Shown: positions 41,726 to 50,465 of the stretch, piece after piece | Layout of the letters: each line of letters begins with the position of its first letter | Numbering within the stretch: the first letter of the stretch is position 1 | Source: CADEFX01 sp963806735 | GTDB lineage: Bacteria > Pseudomonadota > Alphaproteobacteria > Rhizobiales > Hyphomicrobiaceae | Reading direction: 5' to 3' | Assembly: GCA_963806735.1 (NCBI GenBank) | Contig: CAWEBE010000069.1 | Coordinates: forward strand, 164,650-228,649 | DNA: 64,000 nt | The notes under the pieces: generated by a model | Told to the model about the DNA's origin: nothing | The model's database searches: none | Seen by the model: the letters and a program-made list of their open reading frames with translations, nothing else | Program-made: the position numbers and the translations under genes

Positions 41726-44119
41726 TTGCTCCATTGTCCGTCACGGCCGGGCCAGACGATCGGATTCAGAGCGAAAGCCTTGATCTCCCTGGTCGCATTG
41801 GCCGTGCGATCGCCGGTTGCAGGATACCGGATCGCGGCCGCGCTTCTGTGCTCAGCTTGGCTCGCGCTGTCGTCACCGTGGCTGTTCGGCTCGGTCACGA
41901 TTCCTTACGATGCGAAGGCGCATTTCCAGGCCCAGATCCAGTTCCTGTCGACGGCCCTGCACACCGGGCAGTCGCCGTTCTGGGCTCCGCATGTCTTCGT
42001 GGGCACGCCCCACATCGCCGACCCGCAGTCGCTCATCTTCTCGCCTGCGTTCCTCCTAGCCTACTTCGAGGCGGTTCCAACGTTTCAGCAGCTCGACACC
42101 TATGTCCTGATCCTGCTGGGCCTCGGGGCGCTGTCGATTTTGAAGTTGTTCCAGGATCGAGGCTGGCACCCGGCCGGCGGCCTCGTCGCGGCCATGGCCT
42201 TTGCCTTCGGCGCTTCCGCCGCATGGCGCATCCAGCATATCGGTCAGATCCAAAGCTATGCCTTTTTCGCGGTCGCCCTATGGCTTCTGCATCGCGCCTT
42301 AAACAGGGCCTCGGCCGTTTGGGGGGTTCTGGCAGGTCTCGCCGCCGGCCTGATGCTGGCCGAGCCGAACCAGGTGGCCCTCCTCGGCGGTTATGTCCTG
42401 GCGAGTTGCCTCATAGGTCATTGGTGGATCCAGCTGGATCGCCGGCGCGCCGTGCGCGCCAGCGTTCGTCCTGTCGCATGGGCGACCGCAGCCGGCCTTG
42501 GCGTGGTCGCTGTGCCGTTGGTCATGTGCTTCCTCTACGTCGAGTCCTCCAACCGCCCCGTTGTTGCCTATGCGGAAGCAGTGCACGGCTCACTCAATCC
42601 TGCGTCGCTTATCACGACGCTGATCGCAGACCTGTATGGCGCCTTCGACCCCAAGATCGACTACTGGGGGCCATACAGCGTCTCCTGGGATGCCAACGAT
42701 CTGTCGCTCTCTCAGAACATGGGGCAAATGTACATCGGCGTGCTGCCGATGCTGCTGATCCTGACCGCAGGCCTCGTGCGCGGTGCTTTGTGGGCCCGCG
42801 AGGTGCGTGTCTATGTGGGCGCGATCGTTTTCCTCCTGCTGTATGGGTTGGGAAGCTACACGCCGGTATTTCGGGTGTTCTACGAGGTGCTGCCGGGCGT
42901 GGCACTGTTCCGGCGGCCCGCCGACGCCTCATTCCTAGTCGGCGGCATGCTGGCGATCGTCGGTGGCTATCTCGTGCACCTTTGGGTGACCGGCGCGCTG
43001 CCTCCGGTAAGCGCGCGGCGGCGGCTGGTCGAGATCGGTCTCATTGGTCTCACAGTGCTCACTGGGCTGGCGATTGCCGTTAGCGTGAGCAGGCTGTCGT
43101 TGGCGTGGAGCCCGACGTTCAATGCGATTGGTTGGCTGATCGCTGCTACGGCGCTCCTGGCCGTCCCCGCGCACTGGGTGAAACGGAGCGGGCCGGTCCT
43201 CACTATTGCTGCCGCAGTCCTCATGACGGCCGATCTGGCTGCCAACAACGGTCCCAACGAGTCGACCGCCCGCGCCAGCACTGGCTACGACATTCTGAAG
43301 CCGGACTGCCGCAACGAGACGATCCGTTTCCTGAAGGCGAAAGCCCGGCGCGCGCCCGGCACCGAATGGCGCGACCGGGTCGAGCTGGTCGGCCTCGGCT
43401 TCGAATGGCCGAATGCCGCTCTCGTGCACGGTCTCGACCACACGCTGGGCTACAACCCGTTGCGCATCGGCCTGGTCGCGCGGACGCTTGGAGCGCGCGA
43501 CTACATCGCTGGTCCAGATCAGCGCGCATTCACGCCGCTGTTTCCGTCCTATCACTCGACGCTCGCCAACCTTCTCGGGCTGCGTCTCATTGCCAGCAGC
43601 ATCCCCATCGAGCAGATCGACCTGCAACTGGCGCGCGGCGAGTTGAAATTCCTGGCGCGTACACAGGATGCCTACATCTACGAGAACGTCGATGCCCTGC
43701 CGCGCGTCATGTTTGTGCGCGAATGGGAGCACGCCAACTTCGAGGACATCATCGAGACGGGCCGGTGGCCCGAATTCGACCCCACGGCGACGGTGCTGCT
43801 CGACGGCGAGCCGGAAATTGCCGGCGCACCGGAAGAGCTGTCGCATCCCACCGACTCGGCCGTGCGCATCCGCCACTACGAGAACACCATCGTCGAGATC
43901 GAGGTGGAAGCGGCAACCGAGGGATTCATCGTGCTCAACGACGTTTGGCATCCCTGGTGGACAGCCGAGGTCGATGGCCGATCAACGGTCATCCACCGTG
44001 CCAACGTGATGTTCCGCGCCGTGCGCGTGCCGGCTGGCAAGCATCTCGTGCGCTTCGAGTTCACGCCGTTCTCCGGAGCCATTGCAGAGCTCGGTGACAG
44101 GTTGCGCGGCGCCAGATAA
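41726..44119 (+). CDS. YfhO-family integral membrane protein
   Basis: A protein of up to 797 residues with about 11-12 membrane helices in the first 480 residues and a large periplasmic C-terminal domain. The first loop after helix 1 holds the acidic sequence VTIPYDAKAHFQAQIQFL, where GT-C glycosyltransferases carry catalytic acids, and DPQSLIFSPAFLLAYFE follows, a YfhO/GT-C marker. In Firmicutes YfhO transfers sugars to lipoteichoic acid; Gram-negative members probably glycosylate other surface polymers. The start is uncertain: TTG 41726 or TTG 41780, with no ATG nearby. It diverges from the methyltransferase gene and converges on the acyl-CoA ligase gene across the palindromic repeats. Confidence 0.85.
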   Translation: MLHCPSRPGQTIGFRAKALISLVALAVRSPVAGYRIAAALLCSAWLALSSPWLFGSVTIPYDAKAHFQAQIQFLSTALHTGQSPFWAPHVFVGTPHIADPQSLIFSPAFLLAYFEAVPTFQQLDTYVLILLGLGALSILKLFQDRGWHPAGGLVAAMAFAFGASAAWRIQHIGQIQSYAFFAVALWLLHRALNRASAVWGVLAGLAAGLMLAEPNQVALLGGYVLASCLIGHWWIQLDRRRAVRASVRPVAWATAAGLGVVAVPLVMCFLYVESSNRPVVAYAEAVHGSLNPASLITTLIADLYGAFDPKIDYWGPYSVSWDANDLSLSQNMGQMYIGVLPMLLILTAGLVRGALWAREVRVYVGAIVFLLLYGLGSYTPVFRVFYEVLPGVALFRRPADASFLVGGMLAIVGGYLVHLWVTGALPPVSARRRLVEIGLIGLTVLTGLAIAVSVSRLSLAWSPTFNAIGWLIAATALLAVPAHWVKRSGPVLTIAAAVLMTADLAANNGPNESTARASTGYDILKPDCRNETIRFLKAKARRAPGTEWRDRVELVGLGFEWPNAALVHGLDHTLGYNPLRIGLVARTLGARDYIAGPDQRAFTPLFPSYHSTLANLLGLRLIASSIPIEQIDLQLARGELKFLARTQDAYIYENVDALPRVMFVREWEHANFEDIIETGRWPEFDPTATVLLDGEPEIAGAPEELSHPTDSAVRIRHYENTIVEIEVEAATEGFIVLNDVWHPWWTAEVDGRSTVIHRANVMFRAVRVPAGKHLVRFEFTPFSGAIAELGDRLRGAR

Positions 44120-44131
44120 CGTCCCTGCGAG

Positions 44132-44209
44132 CTAGTGTGATGATCGAGAAATTCGCCGATGCTCGCGGCAGGTCCGTGAGCGAATTTCTCGATCTGAATC
44201 ACACTCGAA
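44132..44209. repeat. Palindromic repeat, first of a tandem pair
   Basis: gatcgagaaattcgc (44142-44156) and its exact complement gcgaatttctcgatc (44180-44194) flank 23 bases. The outer ends ctagtgtgat and atcacac are also complementary. The left arm resembles that of the element at 10971. Confidence 0.75.
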
Positions 44210-44221
44210 CTAATGGACTCT

Positions 44222-44296
44222 CTAGTGTCCTTTCGATCGTGAAGCTCGTTCAACGGTTGCTGCGAGATCCGACGAGCTTCGCGATCGGGACACTAG
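44222..44296. repeat. Palindromic repeat, second of a tandem pair
   Basis: ctagtgtcctttcgatcgtgaagctcgtt (44222-44250) pairs imperfectly with gacgagcttcgcgatcgggacactag (44271-44296). The right arm plus four bases (44271-44300) is nearly identical to 11015-11044 and reaches into the stop codon of the acyl-CoA ligase gene. It may act as terminator between the convergent YfhO-like and ligase genes. Confidence 0.7.
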
Positions 44297-44297
44297 C

Positions 44298-45938
44298 TCA
44301 CTCGGGAAGCTTGTAGCCCTCGAACTGCTCTCTCAGCTCACGTTTGGAGATCTTGCCCGTCGCCGTCAGCGGGATCTGATCGACGAAAGCGATGTCATTG
44401 GGCAGTTGCCATTTGGCCAATTGCGAGCCGAGGTGCGCAAGGATGGCTTCGCGCGTCGGCTCGGCGCCCTTGGCCTTTACGACCACGAGCAAAGGCCGCT
44501 CGTGCCACTTGGGGTGCGGCACGGCAATGACGGCCGCATTGGCGATGCCGGGGCACCCCATGGCGATGTTCTCGATGTCGATCGAGCTGATCCATTCGCC
44601 GCCGGACTTGATCAGGTCCTTGGTGCGATCGACGATGACGAGGTATCCGTCGGGCGTGATGCGGGCCACATCCCCGGTGCCGAACCAGCCTTCGCCGTCC
44701 AGGACCTTGGCTGCGTCGTCTGCCTCGCTTTTGTAGTAGCCCGAGACGATGGCAGGTCCACGCACGAACAGCTCACCTGTCGCCACGCCATCGTGCGCCA
44801 CCCGCCGGCCGTCCTCGCCGACGAGCTTCAGCTCGACCCCGAACAGCCGCCGCCCCTGATAGGTCTTCAGCTCCACGCGCGCATCTGTGGGAAGCTGCTG
44901 CTCCTTGGTCGAGAAGCGCGTCACCGTTCCTACCGGGCTCATCTCGGTCATGCCCCAGCCGTGCGTGACGTCGAGGCCGAAATCGCACTCGAGGGCATGG
45001 ATCAGCGAGCGAGGCGCTGCCGAGCCACCCGTCAGCACCTGCTGCAGGGCTTGTGGTTTGCAGCCCTGCTTCCTCATCTCGGCGAGCACACCCAGCCAGA
45101 CTGTGGGTACGCCCCAGGACGCGGTGACGCTCTCCGCATCCATCAGCGCAAACAGGCTCTCCCCATCGAGCTTGGCGCCCGGAAAGATCAAAGCCGCTCC
45201 CGCCAGCGGAGCGGCGTAGGGGAGGCCCCAGGCATTGGCATGAAACAACGGCACCACCGGCAGGATGCGTGCGCCGCTCTTGAGGGACGCACCGCAACTC
45301 GCCAGCACAAACAGCGCGTGCAATACCATGGCCCGGTTCGAATAGAGGACGCCCTTCGGATCGCCCGTCGTGCCCGACGTGTAGCAGAGCGCACACGCGG
45401 AGCTCTCGTCGAAGTCCGGCCAGACGATGTCCGGCGCGCCGGTGGCCAGGATGTCCTCGTAGCAGAGCAAGTCCGGCAACGAGGTCTCGCGCGGCATGTG
45501 GGCTCTATCCGTCATCGCCGCATAGCGCAGCGGTCCGGGCCAAGTGGGAGCCAGCTGCTCCACCAGCGGCAGGAACGTCAGATCGAAGAACAGCAGCGTG
45601 TCCTGCGCGTGATTGACGATGTAGGTGAGCTGCCCGGCAAACAGCCGCGGATTGATGGTGTGGCACACGGCGCCGATGCCGGATATGGCGTAATAGAGCT
45701 CGAAATGGCGATACCCGTTCCAGGCCAGCGTGGCGACGCGGTCGCCAGGCTTCACGCCCAGATCGCGCAGCGCATTGGCAAGGCGGGCGATACGGGTCCG
45801 GGTTTCACCGTAGGTCGTGCGATGCAGGCCGCCCTCGATAGTGGCGGAGACGATCTCGGTGCTGGCGTGCACATCGGCCGCGTAATCGAGGATGCTGGAG
45901 ACCAGCAGCGGCCGGTCCATCATCATGCCCTTTAGCAT
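44298..45938 (-). CDS. AMP-forming medium-chain/methylthiopropionate-type acyl-CoA ligase
   Basis: A 546-residue ANL ligase. The phosphate loop is CYTSGTTGDPKGVLYSNR, the aryl/acyl pocket region VVPLFHANAWGLPYAAPLAG, the adenine motif HGWGMTEMSPVGT and the hinge WFGTGDVARITPDGYLVIVDR with the catalytic lysine in TATGKISKRELRE. The sequence fits the fatty-acyl/DmdB branch, distinct from the 650-residue ligase at 13392. The start is open: ATG codons at 45938, 45926, 45923 and 45920 are all in frame; AAGGG suits the last ones best. It diverges from the bifunctional beta-oxidation gene across 104 bases, which suggests a common fatty or aromatic acyl-CoA catabolic role. Confidence 0.9.
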   Translation of the reverse strand: MLKGMMMDRPLLVSSILDYAADVHASTEIVSATIEGGLHRTTYGETRTRIARLANALRDLGVKPGDRVATLAWNGYRHFELYYAISGIGAVCHTINPRLFAGQLTYIVNHAQDTLLFFDLTFLPLVEQLAPTWPGPLRYAAMTDRAHMPRETSLPDLLCYEDILATGAPDIVWPDFDESSACALCYTSGTTGDPKGVLYSNRAMVLHALFVLASCGASLKSGARILPVVPLFHANAWGLPYAAPLAGAALIFPGAKLDGESLFALMDAESVTASWGVPTVWLGVLAEMRKQGCKPQALQQVLTGGSAAPRSLIHALECDFGLDVTHGWGMTEMSPVGTVTRFSTKEQQLPTDARVELKTYQGRRLFGVELKLVGEDGRRVAHDGVATGELFVRGPAIVSGYYKSEADDAAKVLDGEGWFGTGDVARITPDGYLVIVDRTKDLIKSGGEWISSIDIENIAMGCPGIANAAVIAVPHPKWHERPLLVVVKAKGAEPTREAILAHLGSQLAKWQLPNDIAFVDQIPLTATGKISKRELREQFEGYKLPE

Positions 45939-45983
45939 CGCAGCGGATCTCCCTGGAATGTTTGCCCGAGGTTAGACTTGCGC

Positions 45984-45994
45984 CTAGTGTCCCG
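45984..45994 (+). repeat. CTAGTGTCCCG element
   Basis: A single copy of the 11-base sequence shared with 32323-32333 and, as complement, with 11030-11040 and 44286-44296. It sits in the divergent spacer between the ligase and the beta-oxidation gene. No long partner arm is visible. Confidence 0.5.
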
Positions 45995-46042
45995 CCAAGC
46001 GTTTGGGCGCATGTGTCGAAACCTAGGCAGGGAGAGCGCCGA

Positions 46043-48145
46043 ATGGCCAAGGTCGATGTTGAGAAGCGGGGCGCGGTCGCCATTCTCACCCTGTCGAACC
46101 CACCCGTGAATGCGCTGGCGTTGGGCGTTCGCGAAGGCCTGCAGATGGCGGTGGCCGCCGCCAATGCCGATCCAAGCGTGAAGGCCATCGTCGTCACCGG
46201 CGAGGGGCGGGCCTTTTCTGCCGGCGCCGATATCACGGAGTTTCGCGCCGGCCCCAAGCCGCCGGCACTGGGCGAGGTGATCCTGGATCTCGAGGCCTCG
46301 GAGAAACCCGTCGTCGCCGCGCTCAACGGGCTGGCCCTCGGTGGCGGCCTGGAAGTGGCGCTCGGCTGCCACTACCGGGTGGCAGCAAAATCGGTGACCC
46401 AGCTCGGGCTACCAGAGGTGAAGATCGGTATCCTGCCAGGTGCCGGCGGCACCCAGCGTCTGCCGCGCATCATCGGCATCGAGCCGGCGCTCGACATGAT
46501 CGTCGCCGGCAGTCCCATGGATGCTGCCGCTGCCGCCAAGTCGGGACTGGTGGATCGTATCGCGGCGGGCGAGGTGGTCGATGCTGCCGTCGCCTTTGCA
46601 GATGAGTTGGTGGCTTCAGGCAAGGGACCGCGGCGCGCAAGTGACAGGACCATTGATCCAGCGTTAGTTCCCGCTGGCCTGTTCGAGAAAAAGCGCGCCT
46701 CGATCGCCCGCCACCCCTCCGGACCCATGGCGCCCGCCAATTGCATCAGCGCCGTCGAGGCCGCCGTCGGTACGCCGTTACGCGAAGGTCTGAAGCGCGA
46801 GCGCGAGCTGTTCTCGGAACTCGCCGGCAGCCCTTACGCCAGGGCGCTTCAGTATGCGTTCTTCGCCGAGCGGCAGGCGGCCAACATTTACGATATCGGC
46901 GCCGAGATGCAGCCGCGCGAGGTCAAGACGGTGGGCATCGTCGGCGCCGGCACAATGGGCACAGGCATCGCTCTGGCCTTTCTCAATGCCGGATTGCCTG
47001 TATCAGTCGTCGAGGTGAACGCAACGGCACTGGAGAAGGGCAGCCAGCGCATTCGCGAGACCATCCAGAGCAACGTCCAGCGCGGCCGCATTTCCGAGGA
47101 CGAGGGCACGCGACGTATCAGCAACCTGAGAATGACCGGCAGCATCGAGGATCTGGCCGGCGCCGATCTCATCATCGAGGCTGTGTTCGAGAACCTCGCG
47201 CTGAAGAAAGACATCTTCGCCAGGCTCGACGGCATCGCTAAGCCGGGCGCCGTGCTCGCCACCAACACCTCGACGCTTGACGTCGATGCCATCGCTTCGG
47301 CAACAAAGCGCCCCGGTGACGTGCTCGGCACGCACTTCTTTTCACCCGCCAACATCATGCGTCTGCTGGAGGTCGTGCGCGGCAAGGCGACCGCCAAGGA
47401 CACGCTTGCCACGGCGATGGCGGTGGCCAAGCGCATCGGCAAGGTCGGCGTCGTCTCCGGCGTGTGCTTCGGCTTCATCGGCAACCGCATGCTGGAGGCC
47501 TACCTCGAGGAGGTACAGGCCATGCTGCTGGAGGGCGCCACGCCGAGCGATGTCGACGGCGCGCTGGAGGCCTGGGGTCTGGCCATGGGCCCCAACGCCA
47601 TGATGGATCTTGCCGGCCTCGACGTCGGCCACCGCATCCGCCAGGAACACCAGATCTCGGACGAGCGGCGGCGCCTTTATCGCGCCACCGACGCCATCGT
47701 CGGCATGGGCCGCCATGGCCAGAAAACAGGTGCGGGCTACTACACCTACGGTGCCGACCGCAAGCGTCAGGCTGATCCCGAGATCGAGGCGCTGATCCGC
47801 AAGGAGGCGGCGGCGCAAGGCTTTGCCCAAAGCAAGCCTGGCGCAGAGGAAATCGTCGAGCGCTGCCTGCTGCGTCTGGTGAATGAAGGCGCGCGCGTGC
47901 TGGAGGAAGGCATTGCCCAGCGCGCTTCCGATATCGACACGATCTACCTCGCGGGCTATGGCTTCCCGGCTTGGCGTGGTGGTCCGATGTGGCAGGTCGA
48001 AAATATCATTGGTCTTCCTGCCGCCGCGGAGAGGATCCGTGGCTACGAAAAGGTGCACGGCGCGCGCTGGGCGCTGGCTCCGCTGCTGGGAAAGCTGGCG
48101 GTAGCAGGCGGTAGCCTATCGGGTGCGGGTAAAGTTGCGGCCTGA
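46043..48145 (+). CDS. Bifunctional enoyl-CoA hydratase / 3-hydroxyacyl-CoA dehydrogenase (FadB/FadJ-like)
   Basis: A 700-residue fusion for beta-oxidation. Residues 1-190 are the crotonase domain: GRAFSAGADITEFR forms the oxyanion hole and the catalytic glutamates lie in GGGLEVALGCHYRVA and LPEVKIGILPGAGG. Residues about 290-590 are the dehydrogenase: NAD motif KTVGIVGAGTMGTGIALAF, catalytic His in GTHFFSPANIMRLLEV, and FGFIGNRMLEAYLEEV. A second C-terminal dehydrogenase-like repeat follows (GYGFPAWRGGPM). Length and order match peroxisomal-type/FadJ proteins. ATG 46043 follows GGGAGAG. Together with the divergent ligase it could carry out three of the beta-oxidation steps; acyl-CoA dehydrogenase and thiolase genes are not nearby. 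Confidence 0.93.
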   Translation: MAKVDVEKRGAVAILTLSNPPVNALALGVREGLQMAVAAANADPSVKAIVVTGEGRAFSAGADITEFRAGPKPPALGEVILDLEASEKPVVAALNGLALGGGLEVALGCHYRVAAKSVTQLGLPEVKIGILPGAGGTQRLPRIIGIEPALDMIVAGSPMDAAAAAKSGLVDRIAAGEVVDAAVAFADELVASGKGPRRASDRTIDPALVPAGLFEKKRASIARHPSGPMAPANCISAVEAAVGTPLREGLKRERELFSELAGSPYARALQYAFFAERQAANIYDIGAEMQPREVKTVGIVGAGTMGTGIALAFLNAGLPVSVVEVNATALEKGSQRIRETIQSNVQRGRISEDEGTRRISNLRMTGSIEDLAGADLIIEAVFENLALKKDIFARLDGIAKPGAVLATNTSTLDVDAIASATKRPGDVLGTHFFSPANIMRLLEVVRGKATAKDTLATAMAVAKRIGKVGVVSGVCFGFIGNRMLEAYLEEVQAMLLEGATPSDVDGALEAWGLAMGPNAMMDLAGLDVGHRIRQEHQISDERRRLYRATDAIVGMGRHGQKTGAGYYTYGADRKRQADPEIEALIRKEAAAQGFAQSKPGAEEIVERCLLRLVNEGARVLEEGIAQRASDIDTIYLAGYGFPAWRGGPMWQVENIIGLPAAAERIRGYEKVHGARWALAPLLGKLAVAGGSLSGAGKVAA

Positions 48146-48188
48146 AAGTGACATGCCGCATCCGAAGCGGCGCCGACAAAAAAGGCAA

Positions 48189-49379
48189 ATGACCATGAGT
48201 GTTCGCCACGGCCGAGAATTCCTATCGATCCCGGGTCCGACCACCGTGCCCGACGAGGTGCTGCAAGCCATGCAGCGGCCCGCCGTCGATATCTATTCGG
48301 GCGGCATGATTGCTCTCACAGACTCGTTGCTCGCGGACTTGCGCAAAGTGTTCGCCACGCGCGGCGGCACCTATATCTACGCCGCCAACGGGCACGGCGG
48401 CTGGGAAGCCGCGTTCACCAACGTGCTCTCGAAGGGTGACAAGGTCCTGGTGCTCGAAAGCGGCCGCTTCGCCATCGGCTGGGGCGAGATGGCCGCCATG
48501 ATGGGCGTTGAGATCGAGGTGCTGCCCCAGGACCAGCGCAAGGCGGTCGACCCGGCCGCCGTAGAGGAGCGCCTGCGCGCCGACAAGGGTCACACCATCA
48601 AGGCTGTGATGGTCGTGCAGATCGACACCGCCTCCAGCGTCGTCAATGACATTCCGGCTGTACGCAAAGCCATGGATGCGGCCAAGCATCCCGCTCTGCT
48701 CATGGTCGATACCGTCGCCTCGCTCGGCACCATGCCCTTCGAGATGGATGCCTGGGGTGTCGACGTCGCCATGTGCGGCTCGCAGAAGGGCATGATGACG
48801 CCGCCCGGTCTTGCCTTCGTCGCCGCCGGCGAGCGCGCGCACGCCGCCCACAAGATCGCTGGTCTGAGGACCATGTATTGGGACTGGACCTTCCGGCAGG
48901 GCGAAGAGCACTACATGAAATACTGCGGCACGCCGCCGGAGCACCTGCTGTTCGGCATGCGCAAGGCTCTCGACATCCTGTTCTCGGAAGGCCTGGAGAA
49001 TGCATTCAAGCGTCACGCTCTGCTGGCAGAGGCCGTGCGGCGCGCGGTCAGCCGCTGGACCGAGGGTCAGGTTCTCGCCTTCAACATCATCGATCCCGCC
49101 CAGCGCGCGAACTCTGTGACCAATATTCTCCTGCAGGACCGCGACCCGGAAGCCATTCGCGACTACACGCGCGAGAAATGCGGCGTCGTACTGGGTATCG
49201 GCATCGGCAGCCTGACCGGCAAGGCGTTCCGCATCGCGCATATGGGTCACGTCAACGCGCCGATGGTGATCGGCACGCTCGGCGCCACCGAGATGGCGCT
49301 CAGAGCGCTGGGCATTCCGCACGGCTCCGGCGGTGTGCAGGCGGCCGTGGAGTATTTGGCCGACAAGGTCGAAGCCTGA
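48189..49379 (+). CDS. Class V aminotransferase (serine/alanine-glyoxylate aminotransferase-like)
   Basis: A 396-residue PLP enzyme of fold type I. The N-terminal GREFLSIPGPTTVPDEVLQA is diagnostic for alanine/serine-glyoxylate aminotransferases, and the PLP lysine lies in DVAMCGSQKGMMTPPGLAF. NGHGGWEAAFTNVL supplies the phosphate-binding region. The usual activity transfers the amino group of serine or alanine to glyoxylate; some relatives act on pyrimidine or sulfonate amines. ATG 48189 is used, with AAAAAAGG upstream; a second ATG is two codons later. It follows the beta-oxidation gene by 43 bases and precedes the hydrolase gene by 19 bases, so all three may be on one transcript. Confidence 0.9.
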   Translation: MTMSVRHGREFLSIPGPTTVPDEVLQAMQRPAVDIYSGGMIALTDSLLADLRKVFATRGGTYIYAANGHGGWEAAFTNVLSKGDKVLVLESGRFAIGWGEMAAMMGVEIEVLPQDQRKAVDPAAVEERLRADKGHTIKAVMVVQIDTASSVVNDIPAVRKAMDAAKHPALLMVDTVASLGTMPFEMDAWGVDVAMCGSQKGMMTPPGLAFVAAGERAHAAHKIAGLRTMYWDWTFRQGEEHYMKYCGTPPEHLLFGMRKALDILFSEGLENAFKRHALLAEAVRRAVSRWTEGQVLAFNIIDPAQRANSVTNILLQDRDPEAIRDYTREKCGVVLGIGIGSLTGKAFRIAHMGHVNAPMVIGTLGATEMALRALGIPHGSGGVQAAVEYLADKVEA

Positions 49380-49398
49380 GATCGCAAGGGATCAGGTC

Positions 49399-50283
49399 AT
49401 GCACATCGACTGGAGTGGCCGTCGTATCGAAACGGCGGAGCTGTCCATCAGCTACGCACGCGCCGGCAGCGGAGCGCCGGTCGTGTTCCTGCACGGCTGG
49501 CCGGAGTTCAATCGCACCTGGCTGCATAATCTGCCTGTGCTCGCCGACCGCTTCGACTGCATCGCGCCCGATCTGCGCGGTTTCGGCCGCACCGTCTCCA
49601 AGGTGCCGCGGCCCGACAGCGGTACGCCGCCGCAGCTCCTCGCCAAGGACCTCAAGGAATTCGCCGACGCGCTCGGCCTCAAGCGCTTCGCCATCGTCTC
49701 GCACGATGTCGGCTCGTTCGTGGCCCAGCAGTTCGCGCTGGCCTATCCCGACAGTGTCTCCGCATTGTTTTTCTTCAATTGCGCTTACCCAGGCATCGGC
49801 AAGCGCTGGGGCGACTTCCGGCACTTTCCCGAGACCTGGTATCAGCAGTTCCACCAGAAGAGCCTTGCCGCCGCCCTGGTCGGCTCCTCGCGCGAAGCGG
49901 CGCGCATCTACTTTCGCTATTTCCTGACGCACTGGTCGCATCAGAAACAAGCATTCGATCCCTATCTCGAGGAATGGGTCGACAACTTCCTACTACCCGG
50001 CAACCTGCAGGGCGGCTTCGACTGGTACATCGGTGTGGCCCGTTTCCGGGCCCGTATGATGCAGGAAGGCGCTTTGGACGTGGCCAGGATCGCAGCACCC
50101 TCCGCGTTCCTGTGGGGCGCCCACGATCCGGTTCTGCGTTACGACTTCTCCGACAAGCTCGGCGACTACTTCACCGATTTCACGCTGGAGCGCGCGGACG
50201 AGGCCGGCCACTTCGTGCATTTCGAGGTCCCACAGCTTGCCAATGCGCGCCTCCTGGATTTTTTGAGCAAAGTGCCCAATTGA
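49399..50283 (+). CDS. Alpha/beta hydrolase with Asp nucleophile (epoxide hydrolase/haloacetate dehalogenase-like)
   Basis: A 294-residue alpha/beta-hydrolase. The oxyanion motif is FLHGWPEFNRTW (His32-Gly-Trp-Pro35) and the nucleophile elbow is VSHDVGSFVAQQF, with Asp103 rather than Ser. The acid candidate is Asp243 in GAHDPVLRYD and the base His271 in DEAGHFVHFE. An aspartate nucleophile with HGWP is typical of soluble epoxide hydrolases and fluoroacetate/haloalkane dehalogenases, which act through an ester intermediate. RFDCIAPDLRGFGRT is the conserved strand-4 stretch. The substrate is unknown. It lies 19 bases behind the aminotransferase gene. Confidence 0.88.
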   Translation: MHIDWSGRRIETAELSISYARAGSGAPVVFLHGWPEFNRTWLHNLPVLADRFDCIAPDLRGFGRTVSKVPRPDSGTPPQLLAKDLKEFADALGLKRFAIVSHDVGSFVAQQFALAYPDSVSALFFFNCAYPGIGKRWGDFRHFPETWYQQFHQKSLAAALVGSSREAARIYFRYFLTHWSHQKQAFDPYLEEWVDNFLLPGNLQGGFDWYIGVARFRARMMQEGALDVARIAAPSAFLWGAHDPVLRYDFSDKLGDYFTDFTLERADEAGHFVHFEVPQLANARLLDFLSKVPN

Positions 50284-50465
50284 GCCTTTCAGCCTTTCCA
50301 AAAGCAGCGTTGGCCGGCGGTGGGGAGGCTTTGCAACACGAAGGAATTGATAAGCCCTGACAGAGGCCTCGCATTGACTTGGCCCCGCGCCGTGGTTACC
50401 TGCTGCTCAAATGGTCAATCAGGGGCGTGTTCTGACGGTGGACGTCGGCCCCAGGGAGCAGGACG

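Noticed and set aside
44406..45935. Plus-strand open frame of about 500 codons opposite the acyl-CoA ligase
   Set aside because: Antisense shadow of an intact ligase with all ANL motifs.
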